This document shows, piece by piece, positions 32,578 to 42,694 of a DNA stretch of 42,694 bases. The position numbers and the translations under genes were made by a program. Within the stretch, counting starts at the first letter, position 1. Each line of letters starts with the position of its first letter. Origin of the DNA: Alphaproteobacteria bacterium (GTDB taxonomy: Bacteria > Pseudomonadota > Alphaproteobacteria > Micropepsales > Micropepsaceae); NCBI GenBank assembly GCA_013140995.1, contig JABFRX010000034.1, positions 1-42,694 on the forward strand, given 5' to 3'. Below the pieces are notes generated by a model. It was given only the letters and a program-made list of their open reading frames with translations, was not told the origin of the DNA and made no database searches.

Positions 32578-32680
32578 GTGTTTCATCCTCTTGAGGTCTT
32601 CCGCCGACCCTTCGGATATGGCAGTGGCGGCAGTCGCACGCCAGGTGTCATCCGGACGCGCAAATGTGTAAGGCCGTTGA

Positions 32681-34109
<1,429 letters not shown>

Positions 34110-34113
<4 letters not shown>

Positions 34114-36422
34114 GCTGCTGCGCGCCCCTTGGTAATTTGCCAAATCTTCAGCGGCGTTAGCGGCATGTCGACGTGCGTGATGCCGTAGGGCTTGAGCGCG
34201 TTGACGACGGCGTTGACGAGTGCCGGTGCAGCGCCGACGGTGCCGGCCTCGCCGCAGCCTTTGACGCCGAGCGGGTTCGTCTTGCAGGGGATTTCGTTTG
34301 TCTTGAACGTCATCATCGGGAAGTCGCCGGCGCGGGGCATCCAGTAGTCCATGAACGAGCCGGTGATGAGCTGGCCGCTGTCGTTGTCGTAGACGGCGAT
34401 TTCGCCCATCGCTTGGCCGAGGCCTTGCACCACGCCGCCGTGGACTTGGCCTGCAACGAGCAGCGGGTTCACGATTTTTCCGAAGTCGTCGACGATCGTG
34501 TAGCGCGTGATGTCGGTCGTGCCGGTCTCCGGGTCGATCTCCACTTCGCAGATGTGGCAACCGTTCGGCCAGGTGTTCGACGCGTTTTTGAACTCGCCGT
34601 CGGCGGCGATGCCTTCGACATCCTCAATATTCGCTTGGGTTTTTGCGATGCGTGCGACTTCGAAGAGGCCGATGGCCCGATCGGTCCCTGCGATGCGGAA
34701 CTTTGCGTCGGCGTATTCGATGTCGGCTGTCGCCGCTTCGAGTTCGTTCGAAGCGATGGCTTTGCCCTTCTCGACGATGTCTTTCACCGCGACGCCGATG
34801 GCGCCGCCCGCCATCGTCAGCGAGCGCGAGCCGCCGGTGCCGCCGCCCGCTTTGATTGCGTCGGTGTCGCCGGAGGTGACTTTCACGATGTCGATCGGCA
34901 CGCCTAACCGTTCGGCGACGAGTTGGGCGTAGGCGGTTTCGTGGCCTTGGCCGTTCGACTGCGTGCCCGCAATGACGCGGACTTCGCCGTCGGCGCGCAC
35001 TTCGATGTGCGCCATCTCGAAGCCGCCAGCGGTTTTCTCGACGTAGTAGGCCATGCCGATGCCGGCGCGTTTGCCGCGCGCTTTGGCGGCGTCGGCGCGG
35101 CCTTCGAAGCCTTGCCAATCGGCGAGCTTGATCGCGTCGTCCATGTTGCGCGCGAACTCGCCACTGTCGAGCACGTTCTTGGACGGAAACGTGTAAGGCA
35201 TTTGCGACGGTTGGATGAAGTTCTTGCGGCGCAGGTCTGCTGCGTCGACTTTCAGTTCGGCGGCGGCGAGGTCGAGCAGGCGTTCGATCACGTAGGCGGC
35301 TTCCGGGCGGCCTGCGCCGCGGTAGGCGTCAACGGGAACGGTGTTCGTGAAGACGCACTTCGTCGCCGTGTAGAACGCTGGGATCGCATAGACGCCGACC
35401 TGCATGCCGGGTGCGGCCATCGTGGGCACGAACGGTGCGAAGTGCGAGAGGTAGCCGCCCATGGCGGCCGTCGTGATCGTGCGGATCGCCGTGATGCGAT
35501 TGTCTTTGTCGAGCGCTATGGCCGTTTCGGTGACGTGATCGCGGCCTTGCGTGTCGGAGAGGAAGGCCTCCGTGCGTTCGGAGACCCATTTGACCGGGCG
35601 GCCGAGTTGCTTCGCTGCGAACAGTACCAGCGGGTATTCGTGGTAGATGAACGACTTCATGCCAAAGCCGCCGCCGACGTCCTTTGTGATGACGCGCAGT
35701 TTTTCGTTCTCGACGCCAAGGATGAACTTTGCGATCGCCGCGCGCATGCCGTGGACGCCTTGGCTGCCGGTGCAGAGCGTGTATTTGCCGGCCGCCTTGT
35801 CGTAGGCACCCATGCACGCGCGCGGTTCCATCGAGTTCACGACGACGCGCTGGTTCACGAGTTTCAGCGTCGTCACGTGAGCGGCATTGGCGAACGCTGC
35901 GTCTGTCGCTGCTTTGTCGCCGAGTTCGTGGTCGAGCGCGACGTTCGATTTCGTGCCGGGGTGGATCGGGGCTGCGGTCAATGCCGCGACCGTGTCGACG
36001 ACCGCGGCGAGTTCGTCGTAGTGGGCGTTGATCATTTCCGCTGCGTCGCGCGCTTGGGCTGCGGATTCGGCGACGACCATCGCGACAGGTTCGCCGAGAT
36101 GGGCGACACGGTCTTTCGCCAACGCGTGGCGTTCGGGAATGAACATCGGTGAGCCGTCGCGGTTCGGCATGACGGCGACGCAGGGCAGCGGCTTGATCCC
36201 TGCGGCCGCGAGGTCCTTGTTTGTGAAGACGCCGATCACGCCCGGGGCGCTTCGCGCGTGCAGCGTATCGACCTCGCGAAGCTTTGCGTGTGCGTGCGGC
36301 GAACGCAGCAGCACCATGTGCGCAACCCCGGGCAGTGTCAGGTCGTCGGTGAACTGGCCTTTGCCCGTGATCAGACGATCGTCTTCGAGCCGGGGGACCG
36401 GCTGACCTGAACCAAACTTCAT
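34110..36422 (-). CDS. CoxL/XdhA-type molybdenum hydroxylase large subunit
   Basis: A 770-residue molybdopterin-binding subunit of the xanthine dehydrogenase/CO dehydrogenase family. It starts FGSGQPVPRLEDDRLITGKGQFTDD, has GGGFGMKSFIYHEYPL, the active loop VDAYRGAGRPEA (the AYRGAGR form of type II CoxL-like enzymes, not the AYRCSFR loop of true CO dehydrogenase), and the catalytic glutamate in GVKGCGEAG. It should hydroxylate an aldehyde or N-heterocycle. The FAD (CoxM) and two-cluster iron-sulfur (CoxS) subunits are not encoded beside it. It follows the class II aldolase gene after 10 bases. moaA, for the cofactor, is at 38884. Confidence 0.9.
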
Positions 36423-36432
36423 CGTTGTTGCC

Positions 36433-37212
36433 TTAGTTGCGGTAGCTGGGATCTTTGCGGTCGAGCAGGCGAAGCATTGCCGGCCACACCAACTTGTCAG
36501 CAAAGGCGCTGCTGTCGTTCATGCCCGACACCTGACCCGTGACGACGTCCGGAATGCCGTCGTTCGGCTGGTTGATCTTCGTGCCGCCTGCCAGCGCCTT
36601 CACTTGGATCGTGCAGGCGCGCTCAAGATTGTAGAGGCGCAGAAAAGCGTCGGCGCAGGTTTTACCAACGGTCAACGTGCCGTGATTGCGCAGGATGAAG
36701 AGGTTCTTCGTGCCAAGGTCGTTCACCAGCCGTGGACGTTCATCGTGATTGAGCGCGACACCTTCATAGTCGTGATAGGCGACGTCTCCGTGGACGAGCA
36801 TGGCATGCTGGCTGATCGGAAGGAGGCCGTGCTCTTGGCATGAGACTGCGACGCCGTCGGCGGTGTGCACGTGGATGACGGCTTGCGCGTCTTCGCGGGC
36901 CATGTGGATCGCAGAGTGGATCGTGAAGCCTGCCGGGTTTACGGGATAGGGGCTGTCCATCACCTTGTTGCCGTCGACGTCGATCTTGACGAGGCTAGAG
37001 GCGGTGATCTCATCGAACGTCATGCCGTACGGGTTGATGAGAAAATGATGTTCCGGTCCCGGCACGCGCGCCGAGATATGGGTGAATATCATGTCCGCCC
37101 AACCGTGGTGCGCGACGAGGCGATACGTTGCGGCGAGATCGGTCCGGATTTGCCATTCCTCTTTCGAGACTTTGTCGCGAACGGACGGGACAGCGTGCAA
37201 AGCGGCGGACAT
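36433..37212 (-). CDS. Class II aldolase/adducin family protein
   Basis: A 259-residue zinc-dependent lyase-fold protein. The metal histidines are in AVIHVHTADG (HxH) with a later one in LRNHGTLTVGKT; an N-terminal YRLVAHHGWADMIFTHISARVPG segment and the INPYGMTFDEITASSLVKID segment are typical of this family. Known members are fuculose- or ribulose-phosphate aldolases, epimerases and decarboxylase-like proteins; this subgroup lacks an assigned substrate. GGAGA precedes the start at 37212. Close spacing to the molybdenum hydroxylase gene suggests that the two work on the same compound, perhaps an aldehyde released by the aldolase. Confidence 0.88.
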   Translation of the reverse strand: MSAALHAVPSVRDKVSKEEWQIRTDLAATYRLVAHHGWADMIFTHISARVPGPEHHFLINPYGMTFDEITASSLVKIDVDGNKVMDSPYPVNPAGFTIHSAIHMAREDAQAVIHVHTADGVAVSCQEHGLLPISQHAMLVHGDVAYHDYEGVALNHDERPRLVNDLGTKNLFILRNHGTLTVGKTCADAFLRLYNLERACTIQVKALAGGTKINQPNDGIPDVVTGQVSGMNDSSAFADKLVWPAMLRLLDRKDPSYRN

Positions 37213-37273
37213 GGACGGGTCTCCAATGCGGGTTAGGCTTAAGAGTGGCCCCTGGGCGAGGGCGGTGTCAAAT

Positions 37274-38773
37274 CTAACGCTGCGTAAGGACGCGGCCCAC
37301 TGCTTCCTTCCAACCTGCGTACTTCGCGTTGCGTTCGTCGGCGCTGATTTTGGGGTCGAAGCGGCGCTCGCAACGCCAGCTTGAGGCGACTTCGTCGAGC
37401 GATGCATAGATGCCGGCGCCAAGGCCCGCGAGGTAGGCGGCGCCGAGCGCTGTCGTTTCCACGACTTCTGGGCGTTCAATCGGGCGGCCGGTGAGGTCGG
37501 CGAGCCATTGGCAGAAGAGGTCGTTCACCACCATGCCGCCGTCAACGCGTAGCGCGGCGGGTGAGCCTAAGCCTGCGGCGGACATGTCGGCGGCCATCGC
37601 TTCGAGCAGGTCGCGGGTTTGGAAGCAGACGGATTCGAGTCCCGCCTTAGCGATTTCGGCGTGGCCGCTGTCGCGCGTGAGGCCGACGATAGCGCCGCGC
37701 GCGTCGGCGTCCCAGTATGGTGCGCCCAGACCCACGAACGCGGGCACTAGGTAGACGCGTGAGCGCGCGTCGGCTTTGGCGGCGAAGTCAGCACTGTCTG
37801 CAGTGTTCTTGAACAGTTTTAGACCGTCACGCAGCCATTGGATTGTAGCGCCGGCCATGAAGATCGAGCCTTCGAGCGCGTATGTGCGTTTGCCGGCGGT
37901 TGCGTACGCGATCGTCGAGAGCAAGCGGTTGCGCGATGGCGCCATTGCGGGGCCGGTATTGACCAAGGCGAAGCATCCGGTGCCGTAGGTCGACTTCATC
38001 AAGCCTTCGCGGAGGCAGGCTTGACCAACGGTCGCGGCTTGCTGGTCGCCGGCGATGCCGGTGATCGGGATCGCTGCGCCGAATAATTCCTCGTCGGTCT
38101 TGCCGTAGTCAGCGGCGGAATCGTGGACGGTCGGCAATACGGCTTCGGGGATGTTGAGCCAATCCAGGATCTCGCCGTCCCAGCGGCCTTTGACAATGTC
38201 GTAGAGCAGCGTCCGCGAGGCGTTCGTGGCGTCGGTCGCGTGCACCCTGCCGCCGGTGAGTCGATAGACGAGCCAGCTGTCGATCGTACCGAACGCCAGT
38301 TCGCCCTTCTCGGCGCGGGTGCGGGCGCCGGGGACGTTGTCGAGCAGCCAGGCGAGTTTGGTGCCGGAGAAATACGGATCGATTAGGAGGCCGGTCTTGG
38401 CGGCAATCGCGCTTTCTTTGCCCTCATCTTTCATCCGCGCGCAGGCTGCGGCAGTTCGGCGGTCTTGCCAGACGATTGCTTTGTGGACGGGTGCGCCGGT
38501 TTTTCGATCCCAGAGCACCGTCGTTTCGCGCTGGTTCGTGATGCCGATGGCAGCGACGTCGTTCGCGGCGCCGCTCAAGGCTTCGCGCGTGACTTTCAGC
38601 GTCGCTTGCCAAATTTCCTCTGCGTCGTGTTCGACCCAGCCGTCTTGCGGGTAGAATTGCTTGTGTTCGACTTGCGCGACTTTGAGCGGGGTACCGCGTG
38701 TGTCGAACAGAATGGCGCGGCTCGACGTTGTGCCTTGGTCGATCGATAGGATATTGCGGGCCTTGGTGGTCAT
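37274..38773 (-). CDS. glpK: Glycerol kinase
   Basis: A 499-residue FGGY-family kinase that makes glycerol 3-phosphate from glycerol and ATP. The N-terminal phosphate loop is [27 protein letters not shown] and [10 protein letters not shown] are glycerol-kinase segments; the second domain has [23 protein letters not shown] and [13 protein letters not shown]; the C-terminal adenosine motif is [20 protein letters not shown]. Length and motifs are standard. No glpF, glpD or glpR gene is adjacent. The 61-base gap to the aldolase gene downstream shows no terminator, so partial read-through is possible. Confidence 0.95.
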   Translation of the reverse strand: MTTKARNILSIDQGTTSSRAILFDTRGTPLKVAQVEHKQFYPQDGWVEHDAEEIWQATLKVTREALSGAANDVAAIGITNQRETTVLWDRKTGAPVHKAIVWQDRRTAAACARMKDEGKESAIAAKTGLLIDPYFSGTKLAWLLDNVPGARTRAEKGELAFGTIDSWLVYRLTGGRVHATDATNASRTLLYDIVKGRWDGEILDWLNIPEAVLPTVHDSAADYGKTDEELFGAAIPITGIAGDQQAATVGQACLREGLMKSTYGTGCFALVNTGPAMAPSRNRLLSTIAYATAGKRTYALEGSIFMAGATIQWLRDGLKLFKNTADSADFAAKADARSRVYLVPAFVGLGAPYWDADARGAIVGLTRDSGHAEIAKAGLESVCFQTRDLLEAMAADMSAAGLGSPAALRVDGGMVVNDLFCQWLADLTGRPIERPEVVETTALGAAYLAGLGAGIYASLDEVASSWRCERRFDPKISADERNAKYAGWKEAVGRVLTQR

Positions 38774-38883
38774 GCGGTGAGTCCGGCAGTAAAGGAAAGT
38801 CGGCGCCGATTTTAGCCACGATTCCGGCCGGAGTGCGACTGTCTCCCTCTGGACGCCCGGGTGGCGGCTGCTAAATTGCACGC

Positions 38884-39873
38884 ATGCTCGATCCCTTTGG
38901 CCGCCAGATCACCTATCTCCGCGTGTCGGTGACGGACCGCTGTGACTTCCGTTGCACGTATTGCATGGCGGAGGACATGACGTTCCTGCCGAAGGCCGAT
39001 CTGCTGACTTTGGAGGAATTGGAGCGGCTCTGTTCGGCGTTCGTGGCGAAGGGCGTCCGGAAGCTCCGGCTGACCGGCGGCGAGCCGCTTGTCCGGCGCA
39101 ACATGATGAGCCTGGTCAACAGCCTCGGCCGGCATTTGCGCAGCGGGGCTTTGGACGAACTCACGCTGACCACGAACGGCAGTCAGCTTTCGCGGTTTGC
39201 GGGTGATTTGAGGGCGGCGGGCGTGAGGCGCGTAAACGTGTCTCTCGATACGCTCGATCCGGCGAAGTTTCGCGACATCACGCGGTGGGGGAAGATCGAA
39301 ACGGTTCTCGAGGGAATCGATGCGGCGATGGCAGCCGGTCTGAAGGTCAAGATCAACAGCGTGGCGCTGCGCGGCATCAACGAAGACGAAATCGAGACGT
39401 TGATGATTTGGGCGCACGGCAAGGGCATGGATTTCACGCTCATTGAGACGATGCCGATGGGCGAGGTCGATGCCGACCGGACGGATCAGTACTTGCCGCT
39501 GTCGTTGGTGCGCACGCGGTTGGCGCAGAATTTCACTTTGGAAGATAGCGACTATCGTACCGGTGGACCTGCGCGCTATGTGCGCGTGGCCGAGACTGGC
39601 GGGCGTCTTGGGTTCATCACGCCGCTCACGCATAACTTTTGCGAGAGCTGCAACCGGGTGCGGCTGACATGTACGGGCACGCTTTATATGTGCCTCGGCC
39701 AGGACGATGCGGCGGACTTGCGCAAGCCGCTGCGCGCGAATGCGGATGACGCGTTGCTGCATTCTGCGATCGACGAGGCGATTTCGCGCAAGCCGAAGGG
39801 GCATGACTTCGTGATCGACCGGCGTAGACACGCGCCCGCGGTCGCGCGGCATATGTCGGTGACCGGCGGCTGA
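38884..39873 (+). CDS. moaA: GTP 3',8-cyclase MoaA (molybdopterin biosynthesis)
   Basis: A 329-residue radical SAM enzyme that begins molybdopterin synthesis from GTP. The N-terminal cluster motif is CDFRCTYC (cysteines near 20, 24 and 27), followed by [11 protein letters not shown]; the second cluster binds the C-terminal cysteines in [15 protein letters not shown]. The protein ends in the GG pair needed for activity. It supplies cofactor to molybdenum enzymes such as the hydroxylase encoded at 34110-36422. The ribosome binding site is weak; the start is fixed by the family N-terminus. Its TGA shares one base with the NAD kinase ATG. Confidence 0.96.
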   Translation: MLDPFGRQITYLRVSVTDRCDFRCTYCMAEDMTFLPKADLLTLEELERLCSAFVAKGVRKLRLTGGEPLVRRNMMSLVNSLGRHLRSGALDELTLTTNGSQLSRFAGDLRAAGVRRVNVSLDTLDPAKFRDITRWGKIETVLEGIDAAMAAGLKVKINSVALRGINEDEIETLMIWAHGKGMDFTLIETMPMGEVDADRTDQYLPLSLVRTRLAQNFTLEDSDYRTGGPARYVRVAETGGRLGFITPLTHNFCESCNRVRLTCTGTLYMCLGQDDAADLRKPLRANADDALLHSAIDEAISRKPKGHDFVIDRRRHAPAVARHMSVTGG

Positions 39874-40640
39874 TGCGCTTCAAGAAACCCGCTTTTGCCG
39901 CATCGAATGCGCCTGAGGCGCAAGCAGCCTTGCGCGAGCTGACGAAGCGCTATGGCAACGCAAAAGCGGATGCCGATGTGATCGTCGCTCTCGGCGGCGA
40001 CGGGTTGATGCTGCAGACGGTGCACAAGAACCACAAACGCGGCTTGCCGATTTACGGCATGAACTGCGGCTCTGTCGGGTTCTTGATGAACGAGTATTCG
40101 CCTAACGATTTTCTGGAACGGTTGGATATCACCGAAGCGCAGGCGATCCATCCGTTGCGCATGAAGGTGAAGACGGCGTCGGGAAAGTCGCAGACGGCGC
40201 TTGCGTTCAACGAAGTGTCGATGCTGCGCGAGACGCGTCAGGCGGCGAAGCTGCGCATCTCGATCGATGGGATCGTTCGGCTAGAAGAGTTGATTTGCGA
40301 CGGTATATTGCTTTCGACGCCGGCGGGATCGACGGCGTACAATCTTTCCGTCAACGGGCCGATTTTGCCGATCGACGCGGCGTTGCTGGCGCTGACGCCG
40401 ATCAGCGCGTTCCGCCCGCGGCGCTGGCGCGGCGCGTTGCTCGCGCGCGCGGCGAAGGTGGTGTTCGAGATTCTTGAGGCCGACAAGCGGCCAGTCAGCG
40501 CTGTTGCCGATCACACGGAGGTGCGCCAAGTCACGGAAGTGATCGTCGCCGAAGATGCGAGTGTAGCAGCGACTATCCTGTTCGATCCCGACCGCTCGCT
40601 GCAGGAACGCATCCTGGCCGAGCAGTTCGTGACGGGTTGA
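39873..40640 (+). CDS. nadK: NAD kinase
   Basis: A 255-residue ATP-NAD kinase that makes NADP+. The motif [12 protein letters not shown] carries the catalytic [22 protein letters not shown] and [23 protein letters not shown] are standard NAD-binding and catalytic segments. It is on the short side, as in other alphaproteobacteria, which lack the longer N-terminal extension. It overlaps moaA by one base and is probably co-transcribed with it. Its TGA is directly followed by the stop of the convergent DUF1304 gene. Confidence 0.95.
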   Translation: MRFKKPAFAASNAPEAQAALRELTKRYGNAKADADVIVALGGDGLMLQTVHKNHKRGLPIYGMNCGSVGFLMNEYSPNDFLERLDITEAQAIHPLRMKVKTASGKSQTALAFNEVSMLRETRQAAKLRISIDGIVRLEELICDGILLSTPAGSTAYNLSVNGPILPIDAALLALTPISAFRPRRWRGALLARAAKVVFEILEADKRPVSAVADHTEVRQVTEVIVAEDASVAATILFDPDRSLQERILAEQFVTG

Positions 40641-41006
40641 TCAGGTCGCTTTCGGCCGGGCCAGCAAGACGAACAATAGTGCCACTGCGGCTGGTGCAGC
40701 TTGTATGAAAAGGATCGTGAACTTCGCCGTCATGGCGCCGAACACGCCTGCGAGGATCACGCTGACCAGGAAGAAGACGCGTAGATCGCGCCGGCCCGAC
40801 CAGGCGGCCCAGGTGATCCCGCCTGCCAGCAGCAGATTGTAGATTCCCTGGTTCGCCGCAAGCACGGCGGTGGCGTTTGCGAGCTCGGGCGTTAGATTGA
40901 AAACGCGCTGGCCGATCGGACCGGTCCAGAGAAACATCTCTAGTACCGCGAAGCCCACGTGAAGCAGTGCGACGACGAACACTAAGAGACCGGCTAAAGC
41001 GTTCAT
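40641..41006 (-). CDS. DUF1304 family membrane protein
   Basis: A 121-residue protein with four membrane helices and the DUF1304 pattern: HVGFAVLEMFLWTGPIGQRVF in the first third, then AANQGIYNLLLAGGI. The family function is unknown; members are common as small inner-membrane proteins. The gene follows the Nudix hydrolase gene by 13 bases on the same strand, so it is probably the second gene of a two-gene unit. Its stop touches the stop of nadK from the other strand. Confidence 0.88.
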   Translation of the reverse strand: MNALAGLLVFVVALLHVGFAVLEMFLWTGPIGQRVFNLTPELANATAVLAANQGIYNLLLAGGITWAAWSGRRDLRVFFLVSVILAGVFGAMTAKFTILFIQAAPAAVALLFVLLARPKAT

Positions 41007-41019
41007 GAGAGGCTTCCTT

Positions 41020-41811
41020 CTATCCGCGGATCGACGTCATTGGTTCTTCGACATTGCCGTATCCTGCCTCCGGTGGGATCGTCAGTAACTGTTTGCCGTC
41101 TCTCGTGATGACTTTGGGTTCGACCGTGACGACGGGTTCGGCTTTAGCGTTCGAAATTGCTTCGGCCACGGTTTTTGCCCGGCCCAGTTTCAAGAGGTTC
41201 ATTTTTGTCGGGAAGATGATCGTCCAGCGTTTGTCTTCGATCGCTTCGTTCGGGTTGACCCAGACCGAGTCCACAGACTCCGAGCCGTCATGGCGGCCGA
41301 CTTGGCCGGGCGGTGTCGCGGCCAAGTAGAAATAAGTGTCAAAACGCTTCGGCATGAATGTAGGCGTCACCCATCGCGCGAATGGCACCAGTGCGTCACC
41401 AGCGAGGCGAAGGTTTTCGCGCGTGAGAAATTCCACCAAACCCACCTCGCTGTTGTTCAACTTGGGGCGCCAGCTTGCGAGCGCGCTAGCCGCCGCGGCA
41501 TCGATGTAATCCGGGGCGCCGGGCCTGCGCGCGGGCAGTATGCCGGACTCTTCGAAGCCTTCGCGGATCGCGCAGGCGGCGAGGCTGAGCTGCAGATCGT
41601 CCAGCTTGGCGGCACCATCTGCCAGGTTTCGCAGTGCCGGATCGTTATCGTGGGGGTCGAGTTTGCCGCCAGGAAAAACCAAAGCGCCGGACGCGAAATC
41701 GATCTGATGATGTCGCTTTACCATGAATACTTCGAGACCGGATGCGCCGTCGCGCAGTAGCAGAATCGTCGCGGAAGGCAGGGGATTGGCGGGTTTTTTG
41801 GCGTCCGACAT
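41020..41811 (-). CDS. Nudix hydrolase with long insertion in the Nudix box (NUDT19-like)
   Basis: A 263-residue Nudix protein. The opening glycines are in VFPGGKLDPHDND, and the catalytic helix ACAIREGFEESGIL follows some 30 residues later, so the box is interrupted by an insertion, as in NUDT19-type coenzyme A diphosphatases. REGFEESG holds the metal-binding glutamates. Later segments WVTPTFMPKRFDTYFYLA and ESVDSVWVNPNEAIE also fit that group. It may hydrolyse CoA or acyl-CoA. The start at 41811 (MSDAKKPAN) follows GAGAG. It leads the unit with DUF1304. Confidence 0.88.
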   Translation of the reverse strand: MSDAKKPANPLPSATILLLRDGASGLEVFMVKRHHQIDFASGALVFPGGKLDPHDNDPALRNLADGAAKLDDLQLSLAACAIREGFEESGILPARRPGAPDYIDAAAASALASWRPKLNNSEVGLVEFLTRENLRLAGDALVPFARWVTPTFMPKRFDTYFYLAATPPGQVGRHDGSESVDSVWVNPNEAIEDKRWTIIFPTKMNLLKLGRAKTVAEAISNAKAEPVVTVEPKVITRDGKQLLTIPPEAGYGNVEEPMTSIRG

Positions 41812-41939
41812 CGAAGCTCTCAGAGTTACTTCAAAACTTAGCAATTCAAATGCTCAAGGACGGCTGGAGGCTCCCTTAAAGGGTTATCCAGTAAACCTGG
41901 TGATAAGCGGCACAGGACCGCAAGCACCAGAGGTGACCC

Positions 41940-42694
41940 ATGAGCGACAAGTCATTCAGGCTCGACCCATCTGATATCGATCGGGCCTTCCAACGCAACG
42001 AATTCCGTGTGGTGTTTCAGCCGACAGTGGATTTGTCCAGCGAACGCATGACAGGCGCCGAGGTTTTCGTGCGCTGGCAGCACCCGCAATACGGGCTTCT
42101 GCCGCCGGGTCTGTTCCTCGATTTCATAGAGTCGCAGGGGCGCATGGCCGACATGACGGGCTTTGTCTTCCACGCGGCGTTGGACGGTGCGCGCAAATGG
42201 AAAGCCCAAGGCCATGACTGGTCGGTTTCGATCAACGTCGCGCCGGGCACCGTAACGGCACCGGGATTTGCGCACGGTCTTCAGCAGCTTTTGAACGAGT
42301 ACAAGCTCGACGCCGGTAAGGTCATCGTCGAGGTGCCGGAGCGTGCGGTTGCGCAAGAACCGGAGGCTTTGTGCGAAGCGCTTCATGAAGTGCGCAAGCT
42401 CGGTGTTCATGTGGCGCTCGACGGCGGTGGTATTGTGCCGGTCGACCTCGCGCAGTTTGTGCCGATGCCGTTCACGTCGATCAAGGTTGGCGGGCCGGCG
42501 AGCATTCGCTTGGCGCAACGATTGGGCTTAAAGGGCAAGGGTGCGATTGCGGCGCGTCTGCGCTTCGCACGCCAACATGAACTCGAAGCGGTTGCCGTCG
42601 GCGCCGAAGACGAGCCGACGATGTCGGGTTTGGCCGGGGTTGGATTCACAGCGGCGCAAGGCGTTTGGATCCAAAAGCCGATGCAGCTTGACGA
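41940..42694 (+). CDS. Degenerate EAL-domain protein, 3' end outside window
   Basis: ATG at 41940 follows AGAGGTGA and opens a reading frame of 251 codons without stop to the window end. The translation is an EAL-type phosphodiesterase fold: VVFQPTVDL, then GAEVFVRW at the EAL position (E41 kept, AL replaced by VF), SINVAP with N99, and QGVWIQKP near the visible end. The metal-binding DDFGTG loop is replaced by LDGGGIV (D161 kept, next D changed to G162). It probably binds rather than cleaves cyclic di-GMP, or has a purely structural role. No GGDEF or sensor domain precedes it. The C-terminal end is not visible. Confidence 0.82.
   Translation, partial: MSDKSFRLDPSDIDRAFQRNEFRVVFQPTVDLSSERMTGAEVFVRWQHPQYGLLPPGLFLDFIESQGRMADMTGFVFHAALDGARKWKAQGHDWSVSINVAPGTVTAPGFAHGLQQLLNEYKLDAGKVIVEVPERAVAQEPEALCEALHEVRKLGVHVALDGGGIVPVDLAQFVPMPFTSIKVGGPASIRLAQRLGLKGKGAIAARLRFARQHELEAVAVGAEDEPTMSGLAGVGFTAAQGVWIQKPMQLD

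Noticed and set aside
38774-38883. tRNA or small RNA gene between glpK and moaA
   Set aside because: No cloverleaf or conserved T-loop sequence (GGTTCRA) is visible; the gap is a divergent promoter region.

Overview
This 42.7 kb window is chromosomal DNA from a GC-rich bacterium, most likely an alphaproteobacterium. Pointers to that group are the MlaE/MlaF/MlaD operon with an N-terminal STAS domain on the permease and an auxiliary lipoprotein, an NnrU protein, a CHASE2 adenylate cyclase, a TipN-like membrane-anchored coiled-coil protein, a compact pqqABCDE operon and a phosphonate monoester hydrolase very like the Rhizobium enzyme. I cannot name a genus. I found no rRNA, tRNA, CRISPR array, insertion sequence or prophage gene. 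Coding density is very high: 42 protein genes (two cut by the window edges) and no gene-free stretch above 300 bases. The two largest gaps, 21513-21769 and 27498-27765, hold promoters and inverted repeats.

Layout. 1-4481: end of a lipoprotein gene, a CheY-like receiver, a short-chain dehydrogenase, an ABA4-like membrane protein, an epoxide-hydrolase-like enzyme and an FAD oxidoreductase. 4656-7111: a secreted M61-like metallopeptidase and a DUF423/DUF5655 pair. 7203-13615: a rightward run that looks catabolic or detoxifying: alpha/beta hydrolase, lipocalin-like (CrtC/AttH-related) protein, APH-fold phosphotransferase, small helical protein, MFS transporter, VOC protein and MDR oxidoreductase. 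Its first two genes share a 34-bp leader element. 21512-13617 (leftward): a possible single 7.9 kb transcript of DUF3754 membrane protein, CHASE2 adenylate cyclase, DUF2817 M14-like peptidase and pqqA-B-C-D-E. pqqA encodes only 26 residues. 21770-25222: STAS-MlaE, MlaF, MlaD and auxiliary lipoprotein, a complete inner-membrane lipid-transport unit. 25227-27497: large coiled-coil protein. 27766-29778: NnrU, a lone Hpt protein and an MBL-fold hydrolase.

32577-29775 (leftward): chorismate mutase, phosphonate monoester hydrolase/sulfatase and bicupin, joined by stop/start overlaps. 32756-34113: thioredoxin-reductase-like ferredoxin-NADP reductase overlapping an adrenodoxin-type ferredoxin. 38773-34110 (leftward): glycerol kinase, class II aldolase and a CoxL/XdhA-type molybdenum hydroxylase large subunit without its usual partner subunits. 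38884-40640: moaA (molybdopterin synthesis) and NAD kinase. 41811-40641 (leftward): Nudix hydrolase and DUF1304. 41940-end: a degenerate EAL-domain gene running off the window.

Three points stand out. A cAMP-producing enzyme and a metallopeptidase sit directly upstream of the PQQ genes. The chorismate mutase/PMH/bicupin operon has no obvious known pathway. Convergent gene pairs repeatedly meet with overlapping or nearly touching stop codons, leaving no room for ordinary terminators. All functional calls are from reading translated sequence and family knowledge; no database search was run.
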